A stretch of DNA of 64,000 nt from Candidatus Nanohalococcus occultus (GTDB lineage: Archaea; Nanohalarchaeota; Nanosalinia; Nanosalinales; Nanosalinaceae), in contig NZ_CP104395.1 in NCBI RefSeq assembly GCF_029207735.1, positions 350,692 to 414,691 of the forward strand, given 5' to 3'. Position 1 is the stretch's first letter, and each line of letters starts with the position of its first letter. Of this stretch, positions 8,419 to 16,783 are shown in pieces. The translations under genes and the position numbers were made by a program. The notes below the pieces were generated by a model, which had not been told where the DNA came from, made no database searches, and saw only the letters and a program-made list of their open reading frames with translations.

Positions 8419-8831
8419 TATTCTGTACCCTGGATGCCCATCATTATCTTTTTAGCTTCTATCTCGGGCTTGGAACGATCCATTTCCTCAGCTAGATCCT
8501 CGATCTCCTTGTCAACGTTCTGTAGAAGGAACCGTTCTTCCCATCGGGCGAATCCTGTCCATTCATCGATCTCCTCCATTTTCTCATGAAGCTCGGAGTC
8601 TTTGTCCATGAAGTTCTCGAGTTCCTTGTTTGTCATCGACTTTCTGTTCTTCGCAAGATGCTCTACCTCGCGTGGATCCCAGGCGAAAGGTATCTTCGAT
8701 TCCGATTCTTTTTCAGCCCTGCTCTCAAGTTTCTCCTTCTTTTCAGGTGCTTTCCCTACATCACTTGTCTGTTCGTTGAGGATCTCCTTTGCCTTATCGG
8801 CCAGATAGTCCTTGAACTCTTCATCTTCCAT
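8418..8831 (-). CDS. Small protein with two SANT/Myb-like helical units
   Basis: I do not recognise a named family. The first 50 residues are charged and probably disordered. Residues 51-75 (WDPREVEHLAKNRKSMTNKE then LENFM) resemble a Myb/SANT helix-turn-helix, and 97-131 (WEERFLL, then LAEEMDRSKPEIEAKK) resembles a second unit in which a trial sequence is scanned. It is the first gene of the C/D RNP operon and its stop overlaps the nop5 start. The location suggests a job with Nop5 or guide RNA; a plain transcription factor is the alternative. Confidence 0.65.
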   Translation of the reverse strand: MEDEEFKDYLADKAKEILNEQTSDVGKAPEKKEKLESRAEKESESKIPFAWDPREVEHLAKNRKSMTNKELENFMDKDSELHEKMEEIDEWTGFARWEERFLLQNVDKEIEDLAEEMDRSKPEIEAKKIMMGIQGTE

Positions 8832-8950
8832 AATAACTATTTGATCGGCGAAGTTTCAAAACCTTGTCTGAGCGCCTCCCATTTCTTTAAGAAGCTAACC
8901 ACGATTACTATCTATAGGAAGCCGTGCTTGCCGCGGCTTATTGCGCGATC

Positions 8951-9012
8951 CTCGAAACTCAGTCGAGTTTCTGTGAACGCAGAAAAAGGAGGTTTTCGAG
9001 TGTAGCGTAACA
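8951..9012 (+). ncRNA. Candidate H/ACA-type guide RNA just before tRNA-Gly
   Basis: No reading frame fits here. The RNA can fold with a lower stem CTCGAAA/TTTCGAG (8951-8957 with 8994-9000), an internal loop (8958-8967 and 8986-8993), and an upper stem TTTCTG/CAGAAA (8968-8973 with 8980-8985). An ACA triplet at 9010-9012 lies 16 nt from the loop, within the 14-16 nt expected for H/ACA guides. A TATA-like CTATCTATAGG lies near 8908-8918. Weak points: no clear kink-loop at the tip, and a competing hairpin GAAACTC/GAGTTTC (8954-8971). Confidence 0.28.
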
Positions 9013-9016
9013 CGAT

Positions 9017-9088
9017 GCGGCGATAGTCCAGTGGCTAAGACATGTGCTTGCCATGCACATAACCCGGGTTCAAATCCCGGTCGCCGCA
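9017..9088 (+). tRNA. tRNA-Gly (anticodon GCC)
   Basis: A full cloverleaf: acceptor GCGGCGA (9017-9023) pairs with TCGCCGC (9081-9087), discriminator A9088. The anticodon stem TGTGC/GCACA (9043-9047 with 9055-9059) encloses loop TTGCCAT with anticodon GCC at 9050-9052. The T-arm contains GGGTTCAAATCCC. There is no intron and CCA is not encoded. A candidate sRNA ends 4 nt before its 5' end, so the two may be one transcript that needs 5' processing. Confidence 0.97.
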
Positions 9089-9117
9089 AACTGCTGTCAG
9101 TTTGATCAACATAAGCC

Positions 9118-9561
9118 ATGGCGAGCATGGCTTTCAGAGGTTTTGTAAGATTGCTAAAAGAAAAAATTGATTCAATTACCGAGGAACAGGCTAGAAACGC
9201 CAACCTGGTTTTCTCCACGACGGCCGGCTTGATCTATTTCTGGCTCGCGTTCAACATGAACTTGCTTGGACCGATGGCGTTTCTCGCACCGATTCTGGTA
9301 GCAGCCGCATTTGACTGGAGTACGGTTTACTTCGTACATTCAGGAGTTCTATCCGGCACTTTAACCAAGATTATGAGCGAGGAAAACGCCGATAGTTTCA
9401 TGAAGATGCATCTGTGGCCTGGAATGGTTGGCTACCTACTACTCGTCGGATTCAGTGTCTCGCTTTTCTTCACGAGAATCGAACCGCTTTACTACGGACA
9501 CCTAGCGGGCTGGACGGTAATGTATCTGTCAGGACTTTACCCTTACTCGAAGCTGAGATAA
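9118..9561 (+). CDS. Hypothetical membrane protein
   Basis: A 147-residue protein with an amphipathic N-terminus (KEKIDSITEEQARNANLVF) and four hydrophobic segments (about 32-50, 52-70, 98-120, 125-142). I recognise no family. It starts 29 nt after the tRNA-Gly gene, so it may be read from the same promoter; an ATG at 9127 is an alternative start. The HARP gene follows after 45 nt. Function unknown. Confidence 0.65.
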   Translation: MASMAFRGFVRLLKEKIDSITEEQARNANLVFSTTAGLIYFWLAFNMNLLGPMAFLAPILVAAAFDWSTVYFVHSGVLSGTLTKIMSEENADSFMKMHLWPGMVGYLLLVGFSVSLFFTRIEPLYYGHLAGWTVMYLSGLYPYSKLR

Positions 9562-9606
9562 CTCCGGCCGGTTAGCTCAAAAAAGATTCCGTCCAAACTC
9601 GTTTCT

Positions 9607-10224
9607 ATGGATAAGGAAAAATTCGTAGTTGATACATCAGCTTTCATGACAGAGGACGCTCGGGAAAACAACGAGTCGATGGCAGAGGCTGTAGAGAGAA
9701 TACTGGATACGTTGAAACGCGCCGAGCAAGAAAAGGGATTCAAGTTTTACATGCCGGATTCGACCTTCGAGGAGCTTGAGAAAATAATGGAAGGCAGTGT
9801 CAGCGACGAAGTTCTCAGTAAATTAAATACCTGGGTCAGGTGCCGTAGCCCGTCTCGCCACGAGGTAAAGGTCCCTGGCGATATGATGTACAAGTTCGTC
9901 GAGGAAATGCGGAAAAGAGTCGATAAAGGCTTGAGAGATTCGGAGAAAGCACTTCACAAGCTCGATGAGATGGAAGAAGAGCCTGAACACGAGTACTACG
10001 ATCAGGTCGATGTAGCAGTCTCCGATCTACGTGATGATTACAAACAGACCATGAGAAAGGGCATAGTTGATTCAAAGGAGGATCTGGATCTACTTTTACT
10101 TGCCAAAGAACTTGATGGGACTCTGGTCTCCGAAGACCGCGGGGTTTTGAACTGGGCCGATGAGTTCGGAATAACTCACTTGGAGGGCAACAAGCTCGCA
10201 GACGTACTGGAAGAAAGGCTTTAA
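9607..10224 (+). CDS. HARP-type protein-only RNase P (PIN domain; formerly RNA ligase partner)
   Basis: A 205-residue PIN-fold nuclease of the MJ0950/RNA-ligase-partner family, now known as homologues of Aquifex RNase P (HARP), which cut 5' leaders from pre-tRNA without an RNA subunit. Acidic residues fit: D9 (FVVDTS), D155 and D159 (IVDSKEDLD), D177 (VSEDRGV). The spacings of 4 and 18 between the last three equal those of D138, D142 and D160 in the Aquifex enzyme as I recall it. A long charged helical region lies between (about 93-150), as expected for the HARP helical arm that drives oligomerisation. A tRNA gene lies about 0.5 kb upstream. Confidence 0.85.
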   Translation: MDKEKFVVDTSAFMTEDARENNESMAEAVERILDTLKRAEQEKGFKFYMPDSTFEELEKIMEGSVSDEVLSKLNTWVRCRSPSRHEVKVPGDMMYKFVEEMRKRVDKGLRDSEKALHKLDEMEEEPEHEYYDQVDVAVSDLRDDYKQTMRKGIVDSKEDLDLLLLAKELDGTLVSEDRGVLNWADEFGITHLEGNKLADVLEERL

Positions 10225-10246
10225 CTGTTCGAAAGCATTCGAACAG
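10225..10246 (+). terminator. Perfect hairpin directly after the HARP stop codon
   Basis: CTGTTCGAA (10225-10233) and TTCGAACAG (10238-10246) form a 9-bp stem with an AGCA loop, beginning at the base after TAA. No T-run follows, so it may stabilise the mRNA end or be a protein site rather than an intrinsic terminator. The next promoter (GTTTAAAAC, 10256-10264) follows it. Confidence 0.5.
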
Positions 10247-10286
10247 CTCATAAGTGTTTAAAACAAGGCGGTGTGAATAATCCTGT

Positions 10287-11390
10287 ATGAGAGTTCTCGA
10301 GAAAACTGCTTTAATCGTTCTATCAGCTGTTTTACTTTCTTCTATGGCGCTGGCGTATTCCAACACTGACGATCTCAAGGTCTATAAGGGGGAGAAAGCC
10401 GATCTAGGCAACTACAGTTTCAGTTATATTGATGTGCCGGATCGAAGACTTGAGATTTCCGAGGAAAGACAGGATTCTCGTTTCATACTTGAACAGGCTA
10501 CTTTCGACGAGCTTTACGGTCAGGGAGAGCGGATGTTCGATTTCCCGACTGAAAACTTATGGGTCAGGTTTAATGGGCTTGGATGGTCTGATAGAGGAAG
10601 CTACATGAACTTAACTGTTAGCTCCGATGAAGATATTTTCTCTGATGCGAAGTTGACTGCGGATGTGCCTCGAAGAGTTATTGCCGCCCGAGGCGATGAG
10701 ATATCGGTTCCGTTAACCCTTGAAAACAGTGGAACTCAGAACAAAACATACAATTTGTCCGTAAATGATCTTGAGGGTATTCTCGTAACTTACAATTATC
10801 AGGGGTTTAACGTTTCAAGTATTGAGGTTCCGGCAGGTGAAAAATTCGATATTACAGCCACTATAGAGGTACTTGAGTCGGCTAAAGCACAGAGAACTGG
10901 TATTGTCTTCAGAGGAGAATCTTCCCGTAATGTCACTGAGGAGATCAATTTAGAGGTTAGAGGCGCGGAGAAAACCAGGCAGCTGGACTTCGAGATAAGT
11001 GAAAACTATATTACGACCTGGCCGGGCAAACAGGCCAGTTTAAACGTTGAGTTCAGGAACCGCGGTCAGGCGCCGATCACCAACCTGGAGACGGATATAC
11101 AGGCACCTGAAAACTGGGAGGTCGAATCCAGAGGTCTTGAGAGACCTAAAGATGTACTAGCACAGTACGATCGGTATAGCGACTATTATACTGTAAAGGT
11201 TCCGGGCAACGTTGAGGCAGGTGACTACTACATAACGGTTGATCCAAGCTCCGATAACCTGGATATCGAAGCTAAGGAGATCCGCGTACATGTCAGGACG
11301 AAAAGCGGTCTTAGTTACATCGGTGTGGGGCTGATCTTTGTAAGCCTGCTTGGGATGGGAGGGACGTACTGGAAACTCGGGAGGAGGTAA
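10287..11390 (+). CDS. Secreted, membrane-anchored NEW3/COG1470-like protein
   Basis: A 367-residue exported protein. A signal peptide (about 1-23, ending SSMALAYS) is followed by beta-rich domains; GDEISVPLTLENSGTQNKTY and KQASLNVEFRNRGQAPITNL have the NEW3/CARDB-like pattern seen in COG1470 proteins. A C-terminal membrane segment (SYIGVGLIFVSLLGMGGTY) and a KLGRR tail anchor it outside the cell. It lies 3 nt before an ABC ATPase and a permease, so it is probably an extracellular part of that exporter. It has a TATA box 27 nt upstream. Confidence 0.75.
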   Translation: MRVLEKTALIVLSAVLLSSMALAYSNTDDLKVYKGEKADLGNYSFSYIDVPDRRLEISEERQDSRFILEQATFDELYGQGERMFDFPTENLWVRFNGLGWSDRGSYMNLTVSSDEDIFSDAKLTADVPRRVIAARGDEISVPLTLENSGTQNKTYNLSVNDLEGILVTYNYQGFNVSSIEVPAGEKFDITATIEVLESAKAQRTGIVFRGESSRNVTEEINLEVRGAEKTRQLDFEISENYITTWPGKQASLNVEFRNRGQAPITNLETDIQAPENWEVESRGLERPKDVLAQYDRYSDYYTVKVPGNVEAGDYYITVDPSSDNLDIEAKEIRVHVRTKSGLSYIGVGLIFVSLLGMGGTYWKLGRR

Positions 11391-11393
11391 AAA

Positions 11394-12272
11394 ATGGCTT
11401 CTTTGAAGATTGAAGGTCTGGAAAAAAGCTATGGCAGTTTCAAGGTTCTGAAAGGTATTAATCTCGAGGTAAAGGAAGGGGAGGTCTACGGTCTTCTCGG
11501 TCCGAACGGAGCCGGTAAAACCACGTTGTTCCGGACTATTATCGGACTCTTGAATCAGGACTCTGGAGAGGTCACGTTGGAAGGCATAGAGGACTCGAAA
11601 GACCTCAGGCAGGAACTAGGATATTTGCCATCTGATATTAACTTCTATGAATCGATGGATGCTAGAGAAAACCTCAGATTTTTCTCTACACTTGTAAAGC
11701 AAGATCCGGATATCGAAGAACTGATTGAACTTGTAGGACTGAAGGATGCAGCAGACAAAAAAGTAGGAGGATACTCTACAGGCATGAAAAAACGGTTAGG
11801 GATCGCACAGTCCTTGATAAAGGATCCAAGCGTGATTATTTACGATGAGCCGACAACAGGACTTGATCCAGAGGGAAAAAAGAGTTTTAGAGAGCTTATA
11901 CAGCGAATTAACCAGCAGAAAAACAAGACAATTATTCTCTCGTCCCACGTTACAAAAGAGATCGGCCCGCTATGCGACCGGTTCGGCGTGCTGAACGATG
12001 GCGTTATAAAGGCCGCAGGCACTCGTAAAGAGCTTGGTGAACACGCAGAAGACGGATTAGTGGTTGAAGTTAAAACAACGGATATTGAAGCTCTTGAAAA
12101 CGTCTTACAGGACTTCGACTATGAGATCGAGAAAGGTTATGCGAAGGTCTCCTTGAAGGATCGTCCGCGCAGACAGCTTTTAGAGAGAATCCTGGACGAA
12201 GATCTTGAGATCGAGCGGTTTGAGATCAGCGGTCAAACACTCGAAGACGCGTACATGAGGCTGACCTCCTGA
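11394..12272 (+). CDS. ABC-2 type exporter ATP-binding subunit
   Basis: A 292-residue ATPase: Walker A GPNGAGKTT (about 36-44), signature YSTGMKKR, Walker B VIIYDEPTTGLDP, and H-loop ILSSHVTKE. The CcmA-like order and the following ABC-2 permease mark it as the motor of an exporter of unknown cargo, such as lipid, drug or surface component. It is translationally linked to the permease (stop TGA overlapping ATGG). Confidence 0.93.
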   Translation: MASLKIEGLEKSYGSFKVLKGINLEVKEGEVYGLLGPNGAGKTTLFRTIIGLLNQDSGEVTLEGIEDSKDLRQELGYLPSDINFYESMDARENLRFFSTLVKQDPDIEELIELVGLKDAADKKVGGYSTGMKKRLGIAQSLIKDPSVIIYDEPTTGLDPEGKKSFRELIQRINQQKNKTIILSSHVTKEIGPLCDRFGVLNDGVIKAAGTRKELGEHAEDGLVVEVKTTDIEALENVLQDFDYEIEKGYAKVSLKDRPRRQLLERILDEDLEIERFEISGQTLEDAYMRLTS

Positions 12273-13159
12273 TGGGTTCTAAGTGGGACATAGCATCTCA
12301 GGAGGTATCTAACTATTTTTCAAGCCGCAAGTTTCTGCTTGTGCTAGGCATATTCACAATTTTCTGTCTTGGATCTGTTTACGTAGGTTACGATAACTAT
12401 CAGTCGAGTTTAGAGCGTTTTGCCTCGGGCAATACTTACGGTGAAGCTCCAAGCCCTCCTGAACTTATAGAAGTTTTTACTCCGCTGATCAGCTTTAATT
12501 TCCCTTTAGCTGCTGGGTTGCTCGCAATTATTTTGAGTTATGATGCGATATCCGGTGAAAGAGAAAAAGGAACCTTCGAGTTACTTCTATCTTATCCAGT
12601 TTACCGTGATGAGGTTATAAACGGTAAGTTCATCGCTTCGGGCTTTATGGTCGCGCTGTGCCTACTTTTCTCACTGATGGCTTCTTCAGGTCTTGCTATA
12701 TACTTAACATCGAAGATTCCTGGTGTTTCTGATATCATACGTCTGGGTCTTGTATGGGTAGGTACATCGACTTACATGTTTTTCTTCCTAGGACTTGGAG
12801 TTCTTACATCGACTGCTTTGAAGACTAGCTGGAGGTCTTTGATCGCCTCTGCTTTCATACTGCTTGTTTTCGTAGCTATGCCGCTCTTAAGCAATTTGGT
12901 CGCGGGTTTTGTGGTAGATAGCGGGCCGGAGGCTGAGAACGTATATGAGAGAAGGCAGGTTTTCTCTGAGTCGGTATCGAAGTATTCGCCGTCTGTGGCT
13001 TATACAGAGTACTCGAAGAAAGTTATGGCTATGGAGACGGAGAACTCGACTTTGAGAGAGAGTTTTAACTCATCGGTCGGTAACTTGATCTATCTTCTCG
13101 GAGTAACTATGGTTTCGTTTATGCTCTCGTATCTGTTTTTCATGAGGCAGGATATCTAG
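12272..13159 (+). CDS. ABC-2 type transporter permease
   Basis: A 295-residue membrane protein with six predicted segments. It has the ABC-2 landmark SYDAISGEREKGTFELLLSY, the cytosolic loop after TM2 that docks on the ATPase, and a large outer loop before the last segment (about 220-270). It starts at the stop of the ATPase gene. Its stop shares CTAG (13156-13159) with the convergent minus-strand gene. Confidence 0.9.
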   Translation: MGSKWDIASQEVSNYFSSRKFLLVLGIFTIFCLGSVYVGYDNYQSSLERFASGNTYGEAPSPPELIEVFTPLISFNFPLAAGLLAIILSYDAISGEREKGTFELLLSYPVYRDEVINGKFIASGFMVALCLLFSLMASSGLAIYLTSKIPGVSDIIRLGLVWVGTSTYMFFFLGLGVLTSTALKTSWRSLIASAFILLVFVAMPLLSNLVAGFVVDSGPEAENVYERRQVFSESVSKYSPSVAYTEYSKKVMAMETENSTLRESFNSSVGNLIYLLGVTMVSFMLSYLFFMRQDI

Positions 13160-13581
13160 GAGTCGTCCGTTCCCTCAGGGTGCTTGCCGATGAATTTCTC
13201 GATGTCTTCAATCGCTGGCTCTTTTTTCAGGTATCCGTAGCCGGGCTGGTCGATAGTTAACGTGATGTTATCGCCAAGAACTTTGTAGTTTCCTGTTTCA
13301 GCTTCGATGATGCGTATAACTGCTTCTGTCTTTGAATGGTGCCATCGGTCTCCGTCTCTGATCCATTCGCCGACTTTCCGCAGATTTTCCACGAGACTTG
13401 AGTACTGTTTTCTCTCGTTTTTCGATGTCAGGACTACATCGTCTTGCTCGTAGAGCAGGTACTGGCCGCCGTTCGGTCCTTGAACCCAGATGCCGTTGTC
13501 GGTCTTTTCCTTTACCGTCAGAGGGGTTTTCTTATCGTTGTAGAGGATTTTTTCACCTTCCTCGAGATCTTCCAGTTCCAC
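13156..13581 (-). CDS. Hypothetical acidic protein
   Basis: A 141-residue soluble protein with an SH3-like opening (LEEGEKILYNDKKTPLTVKE) and a C-terminal half rich in beta strands. No family recognised. The start is GTG with GATTTAAC about 27 nt upstream, a leaderless fit. Its stop overlaps that of the ABC permease by 4 bp. Function unknown. Confidence 0.62.
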   Translation of the reverse strand: MELEDLEEGEKILYNDKKTPLTVKEKTDNGIWVQGPNGGQYLLYEQDDVVLTSKNERKQYSSLVENLRKVGEWIRDGDRWHHSKTEAVIRIIEAETGNYKVLGDNITLTIDQPGYGYLKKEPAIEDIEKFIGKHPEGTDDS

Positions 13582-13617
13582 GGTACATGGGTCTTCTGGA
13601 AGAGTTAAATCTCTTTT

Positions 13618-14046
13618 TTAGATCAGGTTGTCGGCGGTCGCAGCGCCGATAACTGAGAAAACGGATATGATTGAGACTGTTTTCAGAATCTCGGCTGTTG
13701 ATGCGCCAAAGGTCTGGGCTGTGGCTGTAAGAGTTAAAACCAGTAGTACTGAGCCGAAGCTTACGGCCATAAGTGAGATGTAACGCAGTGTTACTCCGAA
13801 AACTTTTCTCTCGGTTTCAAAATCTCTATCCTGCTTTGCTACGTAAAGTATTCCGTGACCTAAAAGCAGTGTGACCGCTATGCTTGCTAAAGATTGCTGT
13901 GTGGAGGTGTTGGATGCGATAGTCCATACTTCTTCCGTGAAGATGAAAGGAGCTGAAAGCAGGGCGCTTCCCACTATCTGCTGGAAGAAATCGTCTCCTC
14001 CGAAAGGATACTTTGAGGACGCTTCCTGTACCAGTTCGCGGATCAC
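13618..14046 (-). CDS. Membrane protein resembling DUF2391
   Basis: A 142-residue protein with four membrane segments. The pattern SAPFIFTEEVW near residue 34 and the end VFSVIGAATADNLI resemble DUF2391 integral membrane proteins, whose function is unknown. The start is GTG. Similarity was judged by eye, so the family name is tentative. Confidence 0.6.
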   Translation of the reverse strand: MIRELVQEASSKYPFGGDDFFQQIVGSALLSAPFIFTEEVWTIASNTSTQQSLASIAVTLLLGHGILYVAKQDRDFETERKVFGVTLRYISLMAVSFGSVLLVLTLTATAQTFGASTAEILKTVSIISVFSVIGAATADNLI

Positions 14047-14129
14047 GGTAGCTCAAGATTTATCTCTTTAGTTTATAAGCTGACGGCCCTTCGAAGGGTT
14101 TGATAAATCTGGCATGTTCCTCTGATAAT

Positions 14130-15140
14130 ATGAATTACAAGCGAAAACTTGCCAAGCTGAACAACAAGTATATTTGGTTCTTTATCTCGACGGCGATCAT
14201 AGCAGGCATAATCTACTTCTCTGATTTCTCCCAGTTCGTGGACTCGATTCAGAACGCAGACCTTATGCTCTTAGTCCCTGCTTTCATCCTCGGGCTTGCC
14301 GTGTTCCCGGTCTGGAGCTATGTCTGGTACCGCATATTCCATAAGATGGGTATCGGCACCAGTTACACTACTGCGCTCGAAGTCTTCATGTCCGGGTTCT
14401 TCATGAACTCGGTTACTCCGCTCGGACAGTTCGGAGGAGAGCCTGTAATGGCATACATAGTCAAGGACTCACAGGACGTCGAGTACAAGAAAGCTATCTC
14501 CAGTGTATTCTCCGCAGATGTAATCAACACTGTTCCTGTACTCACCTTCGGGATCGGAGGAGCTATCTACGCGTTTTTCTTCCGTTCCGTGAGGCAGATG
14601 ATGTTACAAGGACTTTACATCGCGTTAATAGTTGTAGCTATCGGCGGGCCGCTAATGTACCTTCTATGGTTCGAATCTGACAAGCTCAAGGATGTTCTGA
14701 GAGTCATACTTGACAAGCTGAAGGTTTTCGGCCTTGACCAGGTCAGGATAGATTCGTTAATGGAAAACGTCGATGACACACTCGCCTCCTTCCAGATAAT
14801 CGGCGAGGACCCGGCATACCTTTTCAAGACGGGCTTGGTCGCACATTTCGGATTTGTAATCCAGGTCTTCTGTCTTTACTTCGTACTCTGGTCTCTCGGC
14901 CACCAGCCAGATATCACTCCGCTTTACTTTATAATCGCTTTCAGCGGACTGGCTAACTTCTCACCGACTCCTGGAGGTTCAGGAACCTTTGAAGCCGCTA
15001 TGGCGGGCTTGGTCTCGCTATTCTTACCTGTCTCGTTCGCAACCGGGATTTCAGCAGCTATAATTTACAGGATGACGACCTACTGGCCGGGACTGATCAT
15101 CGGTTACTTCACACTCAACAGGGTAAACGGCGGAAAATGA
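14130..15140 (+). CDS. Flippase-like membrane protein (UPF0104/LPG synthase TM family)
   Basis: A 336-residue protein with about eight membrane segments. The motifs TPLGQFGGEPVMAY (about 96-109) and NFSPTPGGSGTFEAAMAG near the end are typical of the UPF0104/AglD-like family, proteins that act on or move lipid-linked substrates such as dolichol sugars or phospholipids. I chose the ATG at 14130 because TTGATAAAT (14100-14108) is at leaderless spacing. It overlaps the next gene by 4 bp. The substrate is unknown; a link to glycosylation of surface proteins is an inference. Confidence 0.85.
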   Translation: MNYKRKLAKLNNKYIWFFISTAIIAGIIYFSDFSQFVDSIQNADLMLLVPAFILGLAVFPVWSYVWYRIFHKMGIGTSYTTALEVFMSGFFMNSVTPLGQFGGEPVMAYIVKDSQDVEYKKAISSVFSADVINTVPVLTFGIGGAIYAFFFRSVRQMMLQGLYIALIVVAIGGPLMYLLWFESDKLKDVLRVILDKLKVFGLDQVRIDSLMENVDDTLASFQIIGEDPAYLFKTGLVAHFGFVIQVFCLYFVLWSLGHQPDITPLYFIIAFSGLANFSPTPGGSGTFEAAMAGLVSLFLPVSFATGISAAIIYRMTTYWPGLIIGYFTLNRVNGGK

Positions 15141-16057
15141 GCTACGTATACTTACTTGCCGGAGAGGACCTGGAGCTGGCAAAAGCCGACCTCCAAGGAT
15201 TCCTGAGATCGCAGAAAATAGAGGAAACCTCTGACGTGGTTTCAAGACTTGCTTCCACAGAAACCGAGCCAGAGCAGCTCAAAAGACTCGGTCTAACCCA
15301 TGAAGTCTCAAAAATACTCTACAGAGGCAAAAAGGAAAGTATAGACTTTGATTACCGACCTCAACACTCTTATGCGGTCAGAGCCGAGAATATAGACGCA
15401 GAGATTGAAGGAGCAGAATCTGAGATAGGAGAGTATCTTTCCACTGAAGAAAACTCTGTGGATCTCGAGAACCCGGTTGAAACCATCAAAATCTACGTCT
15501 TGGAAGATGAGATAGTTGTTGGAAAAGTTATAGAGGATATAGATCGTTCGCTTTTCCAGGAAAGAACTAATGATAACAGAGAGTTTTCCTCCCCGGTCTC
15601 GTTAGATCCTGTACTTGCCAGAGTACTTGTAAATCTCTCCGAGGCGCCTCCTGGCAGCCATGTAATCGATCCGTTCTGTGGAACCGGCGGCATACTGATC
15701 GAGGCCGGTCTATGCGGAATAGGAGTTCATGGGAGCGACATACAGAAAGAGATGGTCAAAGGCACGAGAAAGAACCTCGAAGAGTATGGAATAATTGTTC
15801 ACGACATCAAAGAGTGTGCGATCGATGAGGTCAGTGAAGAGTTCGGAACAAAGTTCGATGCTTTGGTGACTGATCTGCCATACGGTCAGTCCTCGAAGTC
15901 GGAAAACCGCCCGATTCAGAACTTCCTTCAATCAATGGATGAGATAGCTGATACCAAGGTCTTCATGTACAACGAACCCGAACTGGCCGGATATGAGGCC
16001 AGCTTCGAGGTCTACGTTCACAAGAACCTGACTCGTTATATCTATGTGCTAGATTGA
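15137..16057 (+). CDS. Trm-G10-like tRNA guanine-N2 methyltransferase
   Basis: A 306-residue class I methylase. The SAM site DPFCGTGG (178-185) and catalytic DLPYG (246-250) match the Trm11/Trm-G10 group that makes m2G or m2,2G at position 10 of tRNA. The N-terminal part (YVYLLAGEDLELAKADLQ) fits the substrate-binding half; a THUMP domain is weakly visible. It is coupled to the flippase gene (ATGA), and its end overlaps the convergent hypothetical gene by 9 bp. Confidence 0.85.
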   Translation: MSYVYLLAGEDLELAKADLQGFLRSQKIEETSDVVSRLASTETEPEQLKRLGLTHEVSKILYRGKKESIDFDYRPQHSYAVRAENIDAEIEGAESEIGEYLSTEENSVDLENPVETIKIYVLEDEIVVGKVIEDIDRSLFQERTNDNREFSSPVSLDPVLARVLVNLSEAPPGSHVIDPFCGTGGILIEAGLCGIGVHGSDIQKEMVKGTRKNLEEYGIIVHDIKECAIDEVSEEFGTKFDALVTDLPYGQSSKSENRPIQNFLQSMDEIADTKVFMYNEPELAGYEASFEVYVHKNLTRYIYVLD

Positions 16058-16567
16058 GTTCTGAATCTTTCCTTCGATCATCCAGTTTTCCGCATTTCTG
16101 GCTTTCTCACATAACTCGTTGAACTGCTGGAAATCCGTCTTGCCGTCTTCACTGTGGTTCTCAGGGACTCCTTCGTATACACCGAGTTCTGCTTTTTCAA
16201 CGTCATAGCCTCGTTCAGATAGTTCTCTTGTTATCGCAGCAGGATTCAGGCTGAATTTATCAAAAATAGGTGAGTAAAGACCTTCGTTTTCGTCCTGGTC
16301 TATTATGACATGATAGTCTCTACTTTCAGGAGACGGGTTATCGTTTGGCAGGGTCTGTAGCCAAGGCGAGTGTGTTACGATGAAACGTCCGTTTTCACCG
16401 ACCTCTTCAGCTGAAAGCGTGTCCTTCAGGTGTTTCCATATCTGGAATTTTTCTCCAGACGTCTCGTCGGACTCGGCTAGGTTTTCCTCGCCGTATCCTC
16501 CGAGAGTTTCCCGCGGGTTCCTCCCGTAATCGGCTTTGTCGCTTCTATAATCGTCTTGAGTAGTCAT
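16049..16567 (-). CDS. Hypothetical acidic protein
   Basis: A protein of at least 172 residues, very acidic, not recognised. The start is uncertain: I give the ATG at 16567 (MTTQDDY), but the frame stays open to an ATG at 16705 and beyond; the extra stretch has a less typical composition. The core contains FIVTHSPWLQTLPNDNPSP and a C-terminal helical part. No motif points to a function. Confidence 0.5.
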   Translation of the reverse strand: MTTQDDYRSDKADYGRNPRETLGGYGEENLAESDETSGEKFQIWKHLKDTLSAEEVGENGRFIVTHSPWLQTLPNDNPSPESRDYHVIIDQDENEGLYSPIFDKFSLNPAAITRELSERGYDVEKAELGVYEGVPENHSEDGKTDFQQFNELCEKARNAENWMIEGKIQNSI

Positions 16568-16783
16568 CTGTTTGTCCGGGCTTGGAACTCCTGCCCACGC
16601 ACAAACCTCGTTAACTCCGCTGCTTTCACTGGGTTGAGTTCTGGAATCGTCCCAAGAATTGCGATGTAGTACCACTATGATTGACAAGTAACAACTATAA
16701 TTCATATACTTTTCCCTATACGTTTTCTGAGCTGTTTTTCTAACCGCCGGGTTGCTTAAATCTTCAGCTGACAAGCTTTGTTT

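Noticed and set aside
8895..9218. 107-codon minus-strand frame
   Set aside because: It runs antisense through tRNA-Gly; the translated RRPGFEPGLCAWQAH string is the usual shadow of a tRNA gene.
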